DNA from: Methanobacteriota archaeon
GTDB lineage: Archaea; Thermoplasmatota; Thermoplasmata; UBA10834
Length of the DNA stretch: 46,828 nucleotides
Assembly (NCBI GenBank): GCA_020348345.1
Contig: CP070748.1
Span: 1,432,329 to 1,479,156 of the forward strand
Direction of reading: 5' to 3'
Shown here: positions 32,267-40,191 of the stretch, piece by piece
Position numbering within the stretch: the stretch's first letter is position 1
Layout: each line of letters begins with the position of its first letter
Program-made: the position numbers and the translations under genes
Notes under the pieces: model-generated
What the model was told of the DNA's origin: nothing
What the model saw: only the letters and a program-made list of their open reading frames with translations
Database searches by the model: none

Positions 32267-33799
32267 CTAGGCTTCCACGCCTTCCCTCTGCCACGGAGTA
32301 TCGTATTGGCCCTGGTCGTGCCCTGCATCCTTCAGAGGACTTATGCCTTCTCTCATACCCTCGAGATAGGGTCTCAATCGTCTATGCATGTACCACGACG
32401 CAAGTCTGAACAGGCCTGATTTCGCGGCGCTGAGCCGATTCTGTCTGAACAGGTCGTCCATCAGCTCCTGAGTCCACTGGAAGTCATGGTCTATGCACTC
32501 CGCAAGCAGCATCCAATGCTCCGGCTGCATCGCCTCCGGCCTGAAGAAGTCATCGTCGGTCATGCGGCCGAGTGGCACGAAGAAGAGGGGCACAATGAGG
32601 CTCTTGAATTGGCGCAGATCCTGGACAAGCTCCAAGGTCTTGGCCACGTCATCTCTGGTCTCTCCCGGCATACCCATAACGAGAGTTCCACAGACGATCC
32701 ATTTATTATCCGAAAGGAGGCGGAACGACTCCCTGACCACCTCGGGCCATTCATCGGGCCGGAAGGGCTTAGCTTTGCCCTTCATATGCATATCCACAAG
32801 CCTCGGGGAGCCCGTTTCGATGCCGGTCTGGGCGTAGACTACGCTGTCCTTCCTGGCTGAATCGAATACGTCGGCGAGTTCCTCCACAAGAGCGGGCTCG
32901 GACAGCGCAGACGAAAGGGCGATGTGACTCATCCCAAGGTTTTCGGTGAGCTTGGCCGTCTCCTCGAACAACCTGATCACCTCCTCCTTGTTGGGAACGA
33001 GGCCTCTTGCCTTGTAGCGCAGTACATCCTCTGCATGGAGTGTTATCTTGGAGGAGTGGAAGAGGTTCGTCTTGACCTCTGCTAGGATGCGTTCGAGGGG
33101 AATGTGCCTTAAGCTACGCATGTTGGGATTGCAGAATTCGCATCCCCGACCGCAGCCGCGGCTTATCTCGACAGTGCCGTTGATGGAGGCGCCCAATGAC
33201 TCCGGCACCCGATCGATGGGAACCGGGCCGCCTGTGATCCTGAGAGGCAAAGGTCTGCCCTCAATGGCATCCTCGAATAGCTTCGGCGCCACGAGCTCCC
33301 CCTCTCCTTCCACCAAGCAATCGATTCCGAAGGCCTTCATCGTCGCGTCGCCATTAAGTTGCCATACTCCAGGTCCTCCGACTATCACACGTGTGAGTTC
33401 GGAGCTGACCGCCTTGGAACTCATGAGTTCACGGAAGAAGTATGCGGTGTAAGGCTCGCGTCTGATAAGGCTGGAGAAAGTGCTGGAGGCAGGACCAAGA
33501 CCAAGTGGGTCGGAGGTTGTGATGCCGACGACCTTGGTCCTCTCGTCGACGACGCGGTCGAGCCTCGAAGGATGCACAATGGTGATCTCATCCCTGGGCG
33601 TTCCGGATTCCACGAGTGCCGCCTCAATCTTCCGCAGCCCCGCCGGGGCTGCGGAACTATCGTGGATTGACCAGGATTGGGAGGGGCAGAACAGGCGGCT
33701 GTACAGCCACTTCGGCAGAACCCTGGGAAAGCAGGCAGCGAATCCAATGAACTGACTGCCATTGTAGGTGGACATGAGGGTCCTGTCTGCAGTGAGCAC
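32267..33799 (-). CDS. B12-binding-domain radical SAM protein
   Basis: A 510-aa protein with an N-terminal cobalamin-binding-like Rossmann domain (about 1-190, including VVGITTSDPLG and VIVGGPGVWQL) but no clear DxHxxG motif for base-off B12 binding. The radical SAM core has the 4Fe-4S cysteines C216, C220 and C223 in EISRGCGRGCEFCNP, a canonical CxxxCxxC. Further radical SAM features include GIETGSPRLVDMHMKGK and CGTLVMGMPGETRDD. The substrate is unknown; relatives methylate or rearrange carbon compounds. It starts at GTG 33799, which keeps the VLTADRTLM segment I associate with archaeal relatives; ATG 33775 is the alternative. A perfect hairpin lies in codons 48-57. Confidence 0.87.
   Translation of the reverse strand: MLTADRTLMSTYNGSQFIGFAACFPRVLPKWLYSRLFCPSQSWSIHDSSAAPAGLRKIEAALVESGTPRDEITIVHPSRLDRVVDERTKVVGITTSDPLGLGPASSTFSSLIRREPYTAYFFRELMSSKAVSSELTRVIVGGPGVWQLNGDATMKAFGIDCLVEGEGELVAPKLFEDAIEGRPLPLRITGGPVPIDRVPESLGASINGTVEISRGCGRGCEFCNPNMRSLRHIPLERILAEVKTNLFHSSKITLHAEDVLRYKARGLVPNKEEVIRLFEETAKLTENLGMSHIALSSALSEPALVEELADVFDSARKDSVVYAQTGIETGSPRLVDMHMKGKAKPFRPDEWPEVVRESFRLLSDNKWIVCGTLVMGMPGETRDDVAKTLELVQDLRQFKSLIVPLFFVPLGRMTDDDFFRPEAMQPEHWMLLAECIDHDFQWTQELMDDLFRQNRLSAAKSGLFRLASWYMHRRLRPYLEGMREGISPLKDAGHDQGQYDTPWQREGVEA
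33630..33656. repeat. Perfect 12-bp inverted repeat with 3-base loop inside the radical SAM gene
   Basis: TTCCGCAGCCCC-GCC-GGGGCTGCGGAA is a perfect palindrome. It encodes SSAAPAGLRK of the radical SAM protein. Such a GC-rich hairpin near the 5' end could slow or regulate transcription or translation. No copy was noticed elsewhere in the window. Confidence 0.7.
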
Positions 33800-33984
33800 T
33801 ATGCTGTTACTCGTGTCATTCCCCCCTGAGAGGGCGACGTATCGACCGACATCCAGTGATTAAGGTCGGCGCGCCACGCTCTCGCTCCAGATTGAACTCG
33901 GAATTGGTAGCAACCCACGATTATTTCATTCCTTCGCAGGTTTGTCGCATATCCGGGCAACATAGCCGCGCCATAGGCAAGGAA

Positions 33985-34608
33985 TCATGCTAGGCTTTCC
34001 ACATAGCCCGCAATGCCGTCCAGAACCATCTGGACCGCGTAGGCGGAGGTTATCAACCCCATAACACGCGTCAGGGCGCGCACGCCCGCATTGCCTATCA
34101 GTCTGTGCGCAAGAGCGGCCTGCCAGAGTATCAGGGCGCATATGGCCATTATCAGAAGGAGCGACACGAGCACGAGAGGAACATCCGCCGTCCCCGTCAG
34201 GATGATGACGACCGAGATCGCCCCAGGCCCCGCAATCATCGGCGTCCCCAACGGGACGAACGCCACGTCCTCGGGCTCCTGAGGAGGCGTCTCCACGTCC
34301 TCCACCCCCTTCCTTCTCGACCTCGGGGCGTCCCCTTCGTAGAGCATCATGATGCCGATGACGAGCAGCAGCAATCCACCTGTTATCATGAGGGCGTCGA
34401 TGGTTACAGACAGGTAGTCCAACACTGCCTTGCCAATCAGGGCGAACACGACCAACAGCGAGGTGGCGAACAGAATCGAGTATCGCATAGTCCTCCTCTG
34501 ACTGTCCGCATTCATGGTCCTGGTCATAACCAGATATATCGGCATCACACCAAAAGGGTCGATGACAACGAACATCGGAATGAATATCAGAAGAAACTCC
34601 TCTAGCAT
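33985..34608 (-). CDS. MarC family integral membrane protein
   Basis: A 207-aa membrane protein with six predicted helices, of the MarC/UPF0056 family of unknown transport function. It begins MLEEFLLIFIPMFVVIDPFGVMPIYLVMT, with the typical DPFG motif, and has FVPLGTPMIAGPGAISVVIIL near residue 120 and GVRALTRVMGLITSAYAVQMVLDG near the end. A charged loop (RSRRKGVEDVETPPQEPED) near 100 is longer than in many members. The ATG at 34608 is leaderless, 27 bp from its TATA box; a GTG at 34611 directly precedes it. It is divergent from the M20 peptidase. Confidence 0.9.
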   Translation of the reverse strand: MLEEFLLIFIPMFVVIDPFGVMPIYLVMTRTMNADSQRRTMRYSILFATSLLVVFALIGKAVLDYLSVTIDALMITGGLLLLVIGIMMLYEGDAPRSRRKGVEDVETPPQEPEDVAFVPLGTPMIAGPGAISVVIILTGTADVPLVLVSLLLIMAICALILWQAALAHRLIGNAGVRALTRVMGLITSAYAVQMVLDGIAGYVESLA

Positions 34609-34620
34609 CACGAACGGTGA

Positions 34621-34640
34621 GAGATATGCCTGTATATCTC
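34621..34640. promoter_or_regulatory. Palindrome overlapping the marC TATA box
   Basis: GAGATAT-GCCTGT-ATATCTC is a perfect 7-bp inverted repeat with a 6-base spacer. Its right half contains the marC TATA element (GAGATATACA on the reverse strand, centred 34635). A dimeric regulator binding here would block the TATA box. Confidence 0.5.
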
Positions 34641-34666
34641 ACCTTCCCAAATGAACGCTGGAAACT

Positions 34667-34675
34667 TCTATATCC
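34667..34675 (+). promoter_or_regulatory. TATA box of the M20 peptidase gene
   Basis: TCTATATCC is centred 31 bp from the ATG at 34702. It lies inside the longer open frame from 34651, which argues for the later start. Confidence 0.5.
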
Positions 34676-34701
34676 GGGTGCAGGCATCATCCGACGATCA
34701 C

Positions 34702-36144
34702 ATGTCCGACGCTTTCGACAGAGAAAGGGCCTTCGCCAGAGTGGACAAAGACAAGAGCAAGCACATCTCGCGCGTCAGAAGGTTGCTGAGGCAGCCAAGC
34801 TCCAGCCAGGAGGATCTGGGCATTGACGACTGTGCGGAGCTCGTGGGCGATCTCTACACCGAAGTGGGTTGCGATGCAGTGGAGATTGTGGAGACGAAGG
34901 GGAACCCCATCGTCTACGGCATATGCAAGGGCACTTCCGACTCGACTCTGCTCGCCTATTTCATGTATGACACGATGCCTTTCACCGAGCCTGGCTGGAA
35001 GCATCCAGCCATGGGAGCGAAGATGGTCGACATGACTCTTCCTTCCGGAAAGGTCAAGGCCATCGTAAATCGCGGCGCGGACAACACGAAGGGGCCATTG
35101 GCAGCTTTTCTGAACGCCATGGACGCGTGCTGCAAGGGGGTAGGCAGACCCCCTATGAACCTCATACTCGTGGCGGAAGGCGAGGAGGAGCTCGGAAGCC
35201 CCAATCTGCCTGGATACGTGCGCAAAGACAAGAAGCGCCTGTCGAAAGCGGATGCCTGCTATTTCCCGTTCTTCGGCCAGGAAGCTACCGGCCAGTGTTC
35301 CCACCGACTGGGCGTCAAGGGCGTTGTGTACTTCGAGATGAAATGCAGCGGGAAGCGTTGGGGCAGGGGCCCGCAGGAGTTTGCGATCCACAGCAGCAAC
35401 AAGGCGTGGGTGGACAGCCCCGTGTGGAGGCTGATCGACGCCCTTGGCACTATGACCGACGACTGCGGCAATAGGATCCTCATCGATGGTTTCTACGATG
35501 ACATCGTTCCGCCATCCGAGGAGGACCTCGAGTTGATAGACGCCCTCTCTACGAAGATGGACATGAAAGGGTTCAAACGAACGATGAAGGTCAAGGAGTT
35601 CACGTTGCCGGAGGATGACAAGGAGGGGCTTATCAAAGCTTACACCTATGGCACGACCTTGAACATCGATGGTATTTGGGGAGGATATACGGAGGAGGGA
35701 TCGAAGACAGTTCTGCCTCACGAGGTTACCTGTAAGGTCGACATAAGGCTCGTTCCTGACCAGCGGAAGGAAAGGATGATACCGCTCGTGAAGCGTCATC
35801 TGCGCAAACACGGCTACTCTGACATATCTGTAAAGGAGATAGACACAGGTTATGACTGGTGTCGCGCCAGCGTAAAGGAGCCGGTCGTTCAGGCGATGCT
35901 CAGAACATACGCCGCAAACGGCTACGATCCCGAGATATGGCCAACGAGTGGTGGCGCTGTGCCGTTTTACGTCTTCAGTCGCATTCTGAGAATTCCGTTC
36001 ACGATGGGGGGCGTTGGCCACAGCGCCCTCCCCCACAGCCCTAACGAGTATATGGTGGTCGAGGGGAACAGCAAGATCGCCTCATTGACGGATTCCGAGA
36101 AGTTCATGATACAGTTCATGGATGAGTTTAGTGAGACGGGCTGA
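34702..36144 (+). CDS. M20-family metallopeptidase-like hydrolase
   Basis: A 480-aa member of the M20 zinc peptidase superfamily (dipeptidase/deacylase type). The proton-relay and ligand region has GADNTKGPLAAFLNA near residue 127 and VAEGEEELGSPNLPGYV near 155. The distal His lies in GGVGHSALPHSPNEY near 450. The usual first ligand motif HxD reads MYD in LAYFMYDTMPF near 92, and the ligand after the EE pair (normally Asp or Glu) is not evident in ACYFPFFGQ. It may belong to an M20 subfamily with MYD in place of HYD. Substrate is unknown. The 3' end overlaps the convergent GT4 gene by 17 bp. Confidence 0.85.
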   Translation: MSDAFDRERAFARVDKDKSKHISRVRRLLRQPSSSQEDLGIDDCAELVGDLYTEVGCDAVEIVETKGNPIVYGICKGTSDSTLLAYFMYDTMPFTEPGWKHPAMGAKMVDMTLPSGKVKAIVNRGADNTKGPLAAFLNAMDACCKGVGRPPMNLILVAEGEEELGSPNLPGYVRKDKKRLSKADACYFPFFGQEATGQCSHRLGVKGVVYFEMKCSGKRWGRGPQEFAIHSSNKAWVDSPVWRLIDALGTMTDDCGNRILIDGFYDDIVPPSEEDLELIDALSTKMDMKGFKRTMKVKEFTLPEDDKEGLIKAYTYGTTLNIDGIWGGYTEEGSKTVLPHEVTCKVDIRLVPDQRKERMIPLVKRHLRKHGYSDISVKEIDTGYDWCRASVKEPVVQAMLRTYAANGYDPEIWPTSGGAVPFYVFSRILRIPFTMGGVGHSALPHSPNEYMVVEGNSKIASLTDSEKFMIQFMDEFSETG

Positions 36145-37240
36145 GAGCACGTTCGTACTCCCTCGACGTCACGCGCGCGGTATCGTCCCACGAGAATCCT
36201 TCCACTCGCTTCCTTCCGGAGGATCCCATGCGGCGACGCATCTCAGGATCGCTCAGAAGCCTGGCGATGGCGTGGCCCAAACCTACGACGTCTCCTGACT
36301 CGACAAGCAGCCCGTCTTGTCCATCTCTGACGAGTTCCGGCACTCCGCCCACCCTCGAGGCGACGATTGGCAGCCCGCAAGCCATCGCCTCCATCAGAGA
36401 GAGTCCCCAGCCCTCGTCCCTCGATGGCAGCACAACCACATCCGCGTCCGCGTACAGGCGGACAAGGTCGTGCTGGCTGATGGACTCGTGGAACTCGATG
36501 GCATCCTGCACACGCGCCCTGTCAGCTAGATGCTCGAACCACTCCACGCTATCCACTCCTCGGAATCCAGCCTTTGCAACGACAGAGAGCCTCACATCAG
36601 GGTGTGCCTTGCGAATCTCTGAGATTAAAAGAACAAGGAATTCCAGGCCTTTGCGAGGCTCGAGCCCACCAACAAACAGGATTGTGGGGGCAGTGCTTCT
36701 CCGCTCAGGAATATTGTCGAAGTCTCCCAGATCGATGCCGTTGTGAGCGACGACAGAATCTCGGTTATAGTCTCGCCTCAGAACCTCCTGCCAGTAGTTC
36801 GATACCACGAACAGCCTGTCTGCATGGTCGACTGCCCTTTTCTCAAACTCGAAGAGACGTGGTTCGGCGAAATCATCGATGTGATGAACGGTTCTGAAGG
36901 TGGGAGCGCTCAGCTCGCCGTTGCCCTTCATGATCTGCAACGCAGTCCCTCCTACACAGTCCTGCGCATGATACACATCCGCTCCTTTCGGAATGCCAAT
37001 CGTGTACGAACGAATCATGTTCTGGAGTCGAGCCGTGACATCCTCTTCCCATTTGAATCTGTGAACCATGTAGGGCGTGGTCGTGTCCCTGTAGAATTCC
37101 TCAGCCTCGTCGACGTCCTCTCTCATCAGCGTGTGCAGCGAGACGTCGACGCCGATTCCGCGAAGGTGCTCCGACAGCTTCAGGGCGTGCGCCACTCCCC
37201 CCCGAGCTTTCGTGCTGTATGTTAGCATGACGACCTTCAT
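36128..37240 (-). CDS. Glycosyltransferase, GT4 family
   Basis: A 370-aa GT-B enzyme. It opens MKVVMLTYSTKARGGVAHALKLSEHLRG, with YHAQDCVGG and HHIDDFAEPRLFEFEKRAV in the acceptor domain. The donor-binding domain has ILFVGGLEPRKGLEFLV near residue 190 and the E-x7-E motif SRDEGWGLSLMEAMACGLPIVAS near 285, followed by GGVPELVRDG. The RGGVAHALKL start recalls a bacterial GT4 subgroup named after MSMEG_0565, from memory only. The frame is open to 37255; the ATG at 37240 (Met-Lys-Val) was chosen. It overlaps the M20 gene tail by 17 bp. Substrates are unknown. Confidence 0.86.
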   Translation of the reverse strand: MKVVMLTYSTKARGGVAHALKLSEHLRGIGVDVSLHTLMREDVDEAEEFYRDTTTPYMVHRFKWEEDVTARLQNMIRSYTIGIPKGADVYHAQDCVGGTALQIMKGNGELSAPTFRTVHHIDDFAEPRLFEFEKRAVDHADRLFVVSNYWQEVLRRDYNRDSVVAHNGIDLGDFDNIPERRSTAPTILFVGGLEPRKGLEFLVLLISEIRKAHPDVRLSVVAKAGFRGVDSVEWFEHLADRARVQDAIEFHESISQHDLVRLYADADVVVLPSRDEGWGLSLMEAMACGLPIVASRVGGVPELVRDGQDGLLVESGDVVGLGHAIARLLSDPEMRRRMGSSGRKRVEGFSWDDTARVTSREYERALSPSH

Positions 37241-37404
37241 CATCACAACAACCATAGGCCGGTTTCGTGACTTGAATCGACTTTTCAGAGAAAACAGTTT
37301 CCCAGGCTATTGAGCGATGATAGCTCGCGCACCGCGGCGTTTGAGGATTGCGAGTCGCGCATTTTCGCTTGACGATTGTGGTCATCCCGCTCGAAGCTGG
37401 GAAA
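37241..37404. other. Gap between GT4 and ppsA, nothing recognised
   Basis: No coding frame with family resemblance, no tRNA and no C/D guide pattern that I could confirm. It contains GC-rich inverted elements but no clear signal. Confidence 0.4.
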
Positions 37405-37415
37405 CGTTATTAAGG
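37405..37415 (+). promoter_or_regulatory. TATA box of the PEP synthase gene
   Basis: CGTTATTAAGG is centred near 37411, predicting transcription from about 37437 and so a leader of 150-180 nt. Confidence 0.5.
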
Positions 37416-37436
37416 CGTGCGGATTTATCCCCGTAG

Positions 37437-37617
37437 CGAGACGGTCGATCCATCCCCTTGGCGGTGAAGTTCGCGCTGGTTGCTGGGAAGCGAGCTAGAT
37501 GATGGATGGGATGGCCCATGGAAGCATGCACCCTCGCGGGTCGAGGGTTGAGATTGGTAGGGAACTCGAACCGAGAGGAACCTTGGAATGAGGCCTGCTT
37601 CAGACAGGGGGCGGACA
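37437..37617 (+). promoter_or_regulatory. Long structured leader of the PEP synthase mRNA
   Basis: The leader holds a perfect hairpin CCCTCG-CGGGT-CGAGGG at 37531-37547 and a possible long-range stem between CCATCC near 37450 and GGATGG near 37504. It also holds a 30-codon ORF from ATG 37499 whose stop overlaps ATG 37588 as ATGA. No known riboswitch consensus was matched. The length contrasts with the leaderless genes around it. Confidence 0.4.
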
Positions 37618-40059
37618 ATGCTCGACGAGCCGAACAAGCCACGCAACGAAGCCAATGAGCACTTGCTATGGCTCGACCAGATAGGCCTCAAGGACATCGC
37701 AAAGGTCGGAGGGAAGAACTCGTCACTGGGTGAGATGCTGCGACACCTCACCAAGAAGGGCATACGCGTTCCCGAAGGATTCGCGGTCACCACAAAGGCG
37801 TTCAGATGGTTTGTGGAAAACGCTGATCTCGACGAGGCCGTCCAGTCGACACTGAAGGACGTCAATCCAGATAATCCCGGCGATGTTGCCGAGAGGGGAC
37901 GGAAAATCAGAAGGGCTTTCCTGGACGCTCCCTTCCCTGAGGAGTTGGAGCGCGAGATAAAGTACGGGTACTGGGAGCTGGGTCGTCGGCTGGGAATGAA
38001 GAATCCCAGCGTCGCGATCAGATCCAGCGCGACGTCCGAGGACCTTGATGGCGCGTCCTTTGCTGGCCAACACGAGACCATCCTGAATGTCAGGGGTGAG
38101 GTTTCCGTTCTGAAGGCGATCAGGCAGTGTTTTGCCAGTTTGTTCACCGACCGTGCGATCGCATACAGGGCTCACCGAGGGTTTGAGCAGCTCGGGAACG
38201 CCCTTTCAGTCGGTGTCCAACGGATGGTCAGAAGCGATCTTGCCTGCTCAGGCGTGATGTTTACTCTTGACACTGAGAGCGGTTTCGACAAGGTGGTCTA
38301 CATCACTGGCTCGTGGGGCCTTGGTGAGATGATAGTGCAAGGAGCGGTTAACCCTGATCAGTTCTACGTCTTCAAGCCCGCGCTGGACAAATTTCAGGAT
38401 CCTATAATCGAGAAGAAGCTGGGCAGCAAGCAGCACAAGCTCGTTTACGCGTCCAAGGGCTACGGAATGATCGATATCGAGGTTCCCGTGCGCGACCGAC
38501 AGAGGTTCGTCCTCGATGATGCGGAGATCATCAACCTCGCTCAGTGGGCGAAACTGATTGAGGAGCACTACGGAAAGCCAATGGACATAGAATGGGCGAA
38601 GGACGGTATCACTGGAGAATTGTACATCGTCCAGGCGAGACCAGAGACAGTTCACGCTGCCAAACACGGAGGGGTTCTGGAGACATACGTCCTCGAAGAG
38701 CGCGGTAACGTGCTCATATCAGGCGAGGCGGTCGGGAGCAAGATTGGCGCTGGAACGGTGAACGTCCTTGAGAGCGCCTTCGAGATATCCAGCTTCAAGA
38801 AGGGTGAAGTGTTGGTGACGGATAAGACCGACCCTGATTGGGAGCCGATAATGAGGATCGCCTCGGCTATCGTCACTGATAGAGGCGGCAGGACATGCCA
38901 TGCAGCGATAGTCTCTAGGGAGTTGGGCATCCCATGCATAATCGGCACTGGCAACGGGACTGGCGTACTCAAGGACGGGCAGGCCGTGACAGTCGACACA
39001 TCGGAGGGCGAGGGACGCGTCTACGAGGGCATGCTTGAGTTCAGGGTTGAGAAGACCGATATCAGCGTGATGCCGGAGACGAAGACGAAGATCATGATGA
39101 ACGTCGCAGTTCCTGAGCACGTCTTCACGCAGGGTCAGACGCCCTGCGATGGCGTCGGCCTCGCACGTTTGGAGTTCATCATTGCCTCGCACATTGGAAT
39201 CCACCCCCTCGCATTGGTGGATTTCGAGAAACTCAAGGAGCGTGCGGCGCGCGAACCCGAGGTGGCAGAGGTGGTTGTCGCCATCGAGGAGAAGACCCAG
39301 GGCTACGACTGCAAGACCGATTTCTTCCTGGACAAACTCGCTTGGGGTGTCGGCAAGATCGCTGCGACATTCTACCCGAACGAAGTCATCGTGAGGCTGT
39401 CTGATTTCAAGACAAACGAGTATGCAAACCTCATAGGTGGGAAATTGTACGAGCCTGTGGAGTTCAATCCGATGATGGGATGGCGTGGCGCCTCCCGATA
39501 CTACGATGACAGGTTTGCCCCGGCATTCGCACTCGAGTGCGAGGCGCTGAAACGGGTCAGGGAGCGGAAAGGCCTCACCAATGTCAAGGTTATGCTGCCG
39601 TTCTGCAGGACGCCTGCTGAAGGAAAGAAGGTCATCGGCATAATGGCGGACCACGGTTTGAAGCAAGGGGAGGATGGCCTGGAGGTGTACGTCATGTGCG
39701 AAGTTCCCAGCAACGTCCTTCTTGCAGACGAGTTCGCCGACATCTTCGACGGATTCTCGATAGGCTCCAATGACCTTACCCAGCTCACACTCGGATTGGA
39801 CAGGGATTCCGAGTTGGTCTCGCACCTTTACGACGAGAGGAATCCTGCGATAAAGAAGCTGATTGAGGACACCGTCAAGACGGCGAAGGCGAAGGGGCGC
39901 AAGATAGGCATTTGCGGACAGGCACCGTCGGACTTCCCCGAGTTCGCCGAGTTCTTGGTGAGTGTCGGAATCGATAGCATGTCTCTGAATCCCGACAGCG
40001 TCATAAAGACGCGGCTCTTGGTCGCTGAGGCGGAGAAGAGGTTGAAGCGGGATTCGTGA
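37618..40059 (+). CDS. ppsA: Phosphoenolpyruvate synthase
   Basis: Makes PEP from pyruvate and ATP for gluconeogenesis. The 813-aa product has the N-terminal ATP-grasp domain (VGGKNSSLGEML near residue 31, VAIRSSATSEDL near 132). The swivelling phosphohistidine domain has His428 in RGGRTCHAAIVSRELGIPC. The C-terminal TIM barrel has LARLEFIIASHIGIHP, SNDLTQLTLGLDRD and ICGQAPSD near 777. All motifs are intact. The ATG at 37618 follows a GGGGGCGG purine run; ATG 37588 would add ten residues. The frame at 37588 is preceded by a small ORF overlapping it by ATGA. Confidence 0.96.
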   Translation: MLDEPNKPRNEANEHLLWLDQIGLKDIAKVGGKNSSLGEMLRHLTKKGIRVPEGFAVTTKAFRWFVENADLDEAVQSTLKDVNPDNPGDVAERGRKIRRAFLDAPFPEELEREIKYGYWELGRRLGMKNPSVAIRSSATSEDLDGASFAGQHETILNVRGEVSVLKAIRQCFASLFTDRAIAYRAHRGFEQLGNALSVGVQRMVRSDLACSGVMFTLDTESGFDKVVYITGSWGLGEMIVQGAVNPDQFYVFKPALDKFQDPIIEKKLGSKQHKLVYASKGYGMIDIEVPVRDRQRFVLDDAEIINLAQWAKLIEEHYGKPMDIEWAKDGITGELYIVQARPETVHAAKHGGVLETYVLEERGNVLISGEAVGSKIGAGTVNVLESAFEISSFKKGEVLVTDKTDPDWEPIMRIASAIVTDRGGRTCHAAIVSRELGIPCIIGTGNGTGVLKDGQAVTVDTSEGEGRVYEGMLEFRVEKTDISVMPETKTKIMMNVAVPEHVFTQGQTPCDGVGLARLEFIIASHIGIHPLALVDFEKLKERAAREPEVAEVVVAIEEKTQGYDCKTDFFLDKLAWGVGKIAATFYPNEVIVRLSDFKTNEYANLIGGKLYEPVEFNPMMGWRGASRYYDDRFAPAFALECEALKRVRERKGLTNVKVMLPFCRTPAEGKKVIGIMADHGLKQGEDGLEVYVMCEVPSNVLLADEFADIFDGFSIGSNDLTQLTLGLDRDSELVSHLYDERNPAIKKLIEDTVKTAKAKGRKIGICGQAPSDFPEFAEFLVSVGIDSMSLNPDSVIKTRLLVAEAEKRLKRDS

Positions 40060-40160
40060 GGTCTAGGGCACTGACGAGTCGAACATTGGCGCTCCCATTA
40101 TCAATTATGATAAGGTTTATTAGGCTCGGCTCCATTTACAACGACGATAGCCCTCCCCCC

Positions 40161-40166
40161 TTTTTT
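40161..40166 (+). terminator. Oligo-T terminator after ppsA
   Basis: A pyrimidine tract of C residues followed by six T residues lies about 100 bases beyond the ppsA stop and before the convergent MFS gene. Confidence 0.45.
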
Positions 40167-40191
40167 CTATCCCTTTCGACACGATTGGCGC

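Noticed and set aside
33926..34690. 254-codon reverse-strand ORF overlapping marC.
   Set aside because: It is an out-of-frame reading of marC, Gly/Arg-rich, while the MarC frame has six membrane helices and the family motifs.
34687..36036. 449-codon reverse-strand ORF.
   Set aside because: It is antisense to the M20 peptidase gene, which has recognisable motifs and a promoter; the reverse product is His/Arg-rich without domains.
37316..37375. C/D guide RNA-like boxes (GATGATA and TGA).
   Set aside because: The boxes deviate from consensus and no correctly spaced C', D' pair is present.
37549..37580. Leader segment resembling parts of a TPP riboswitch (TTGAGAT) and, on the reverse strand, a tRNA T arm (GGTTCGAG).
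   Set aside because: Neither match extends: the TPP core motifs are incomplete and out of spacing, and no acceptor or anticodon stem can be drawn for a tRNA.
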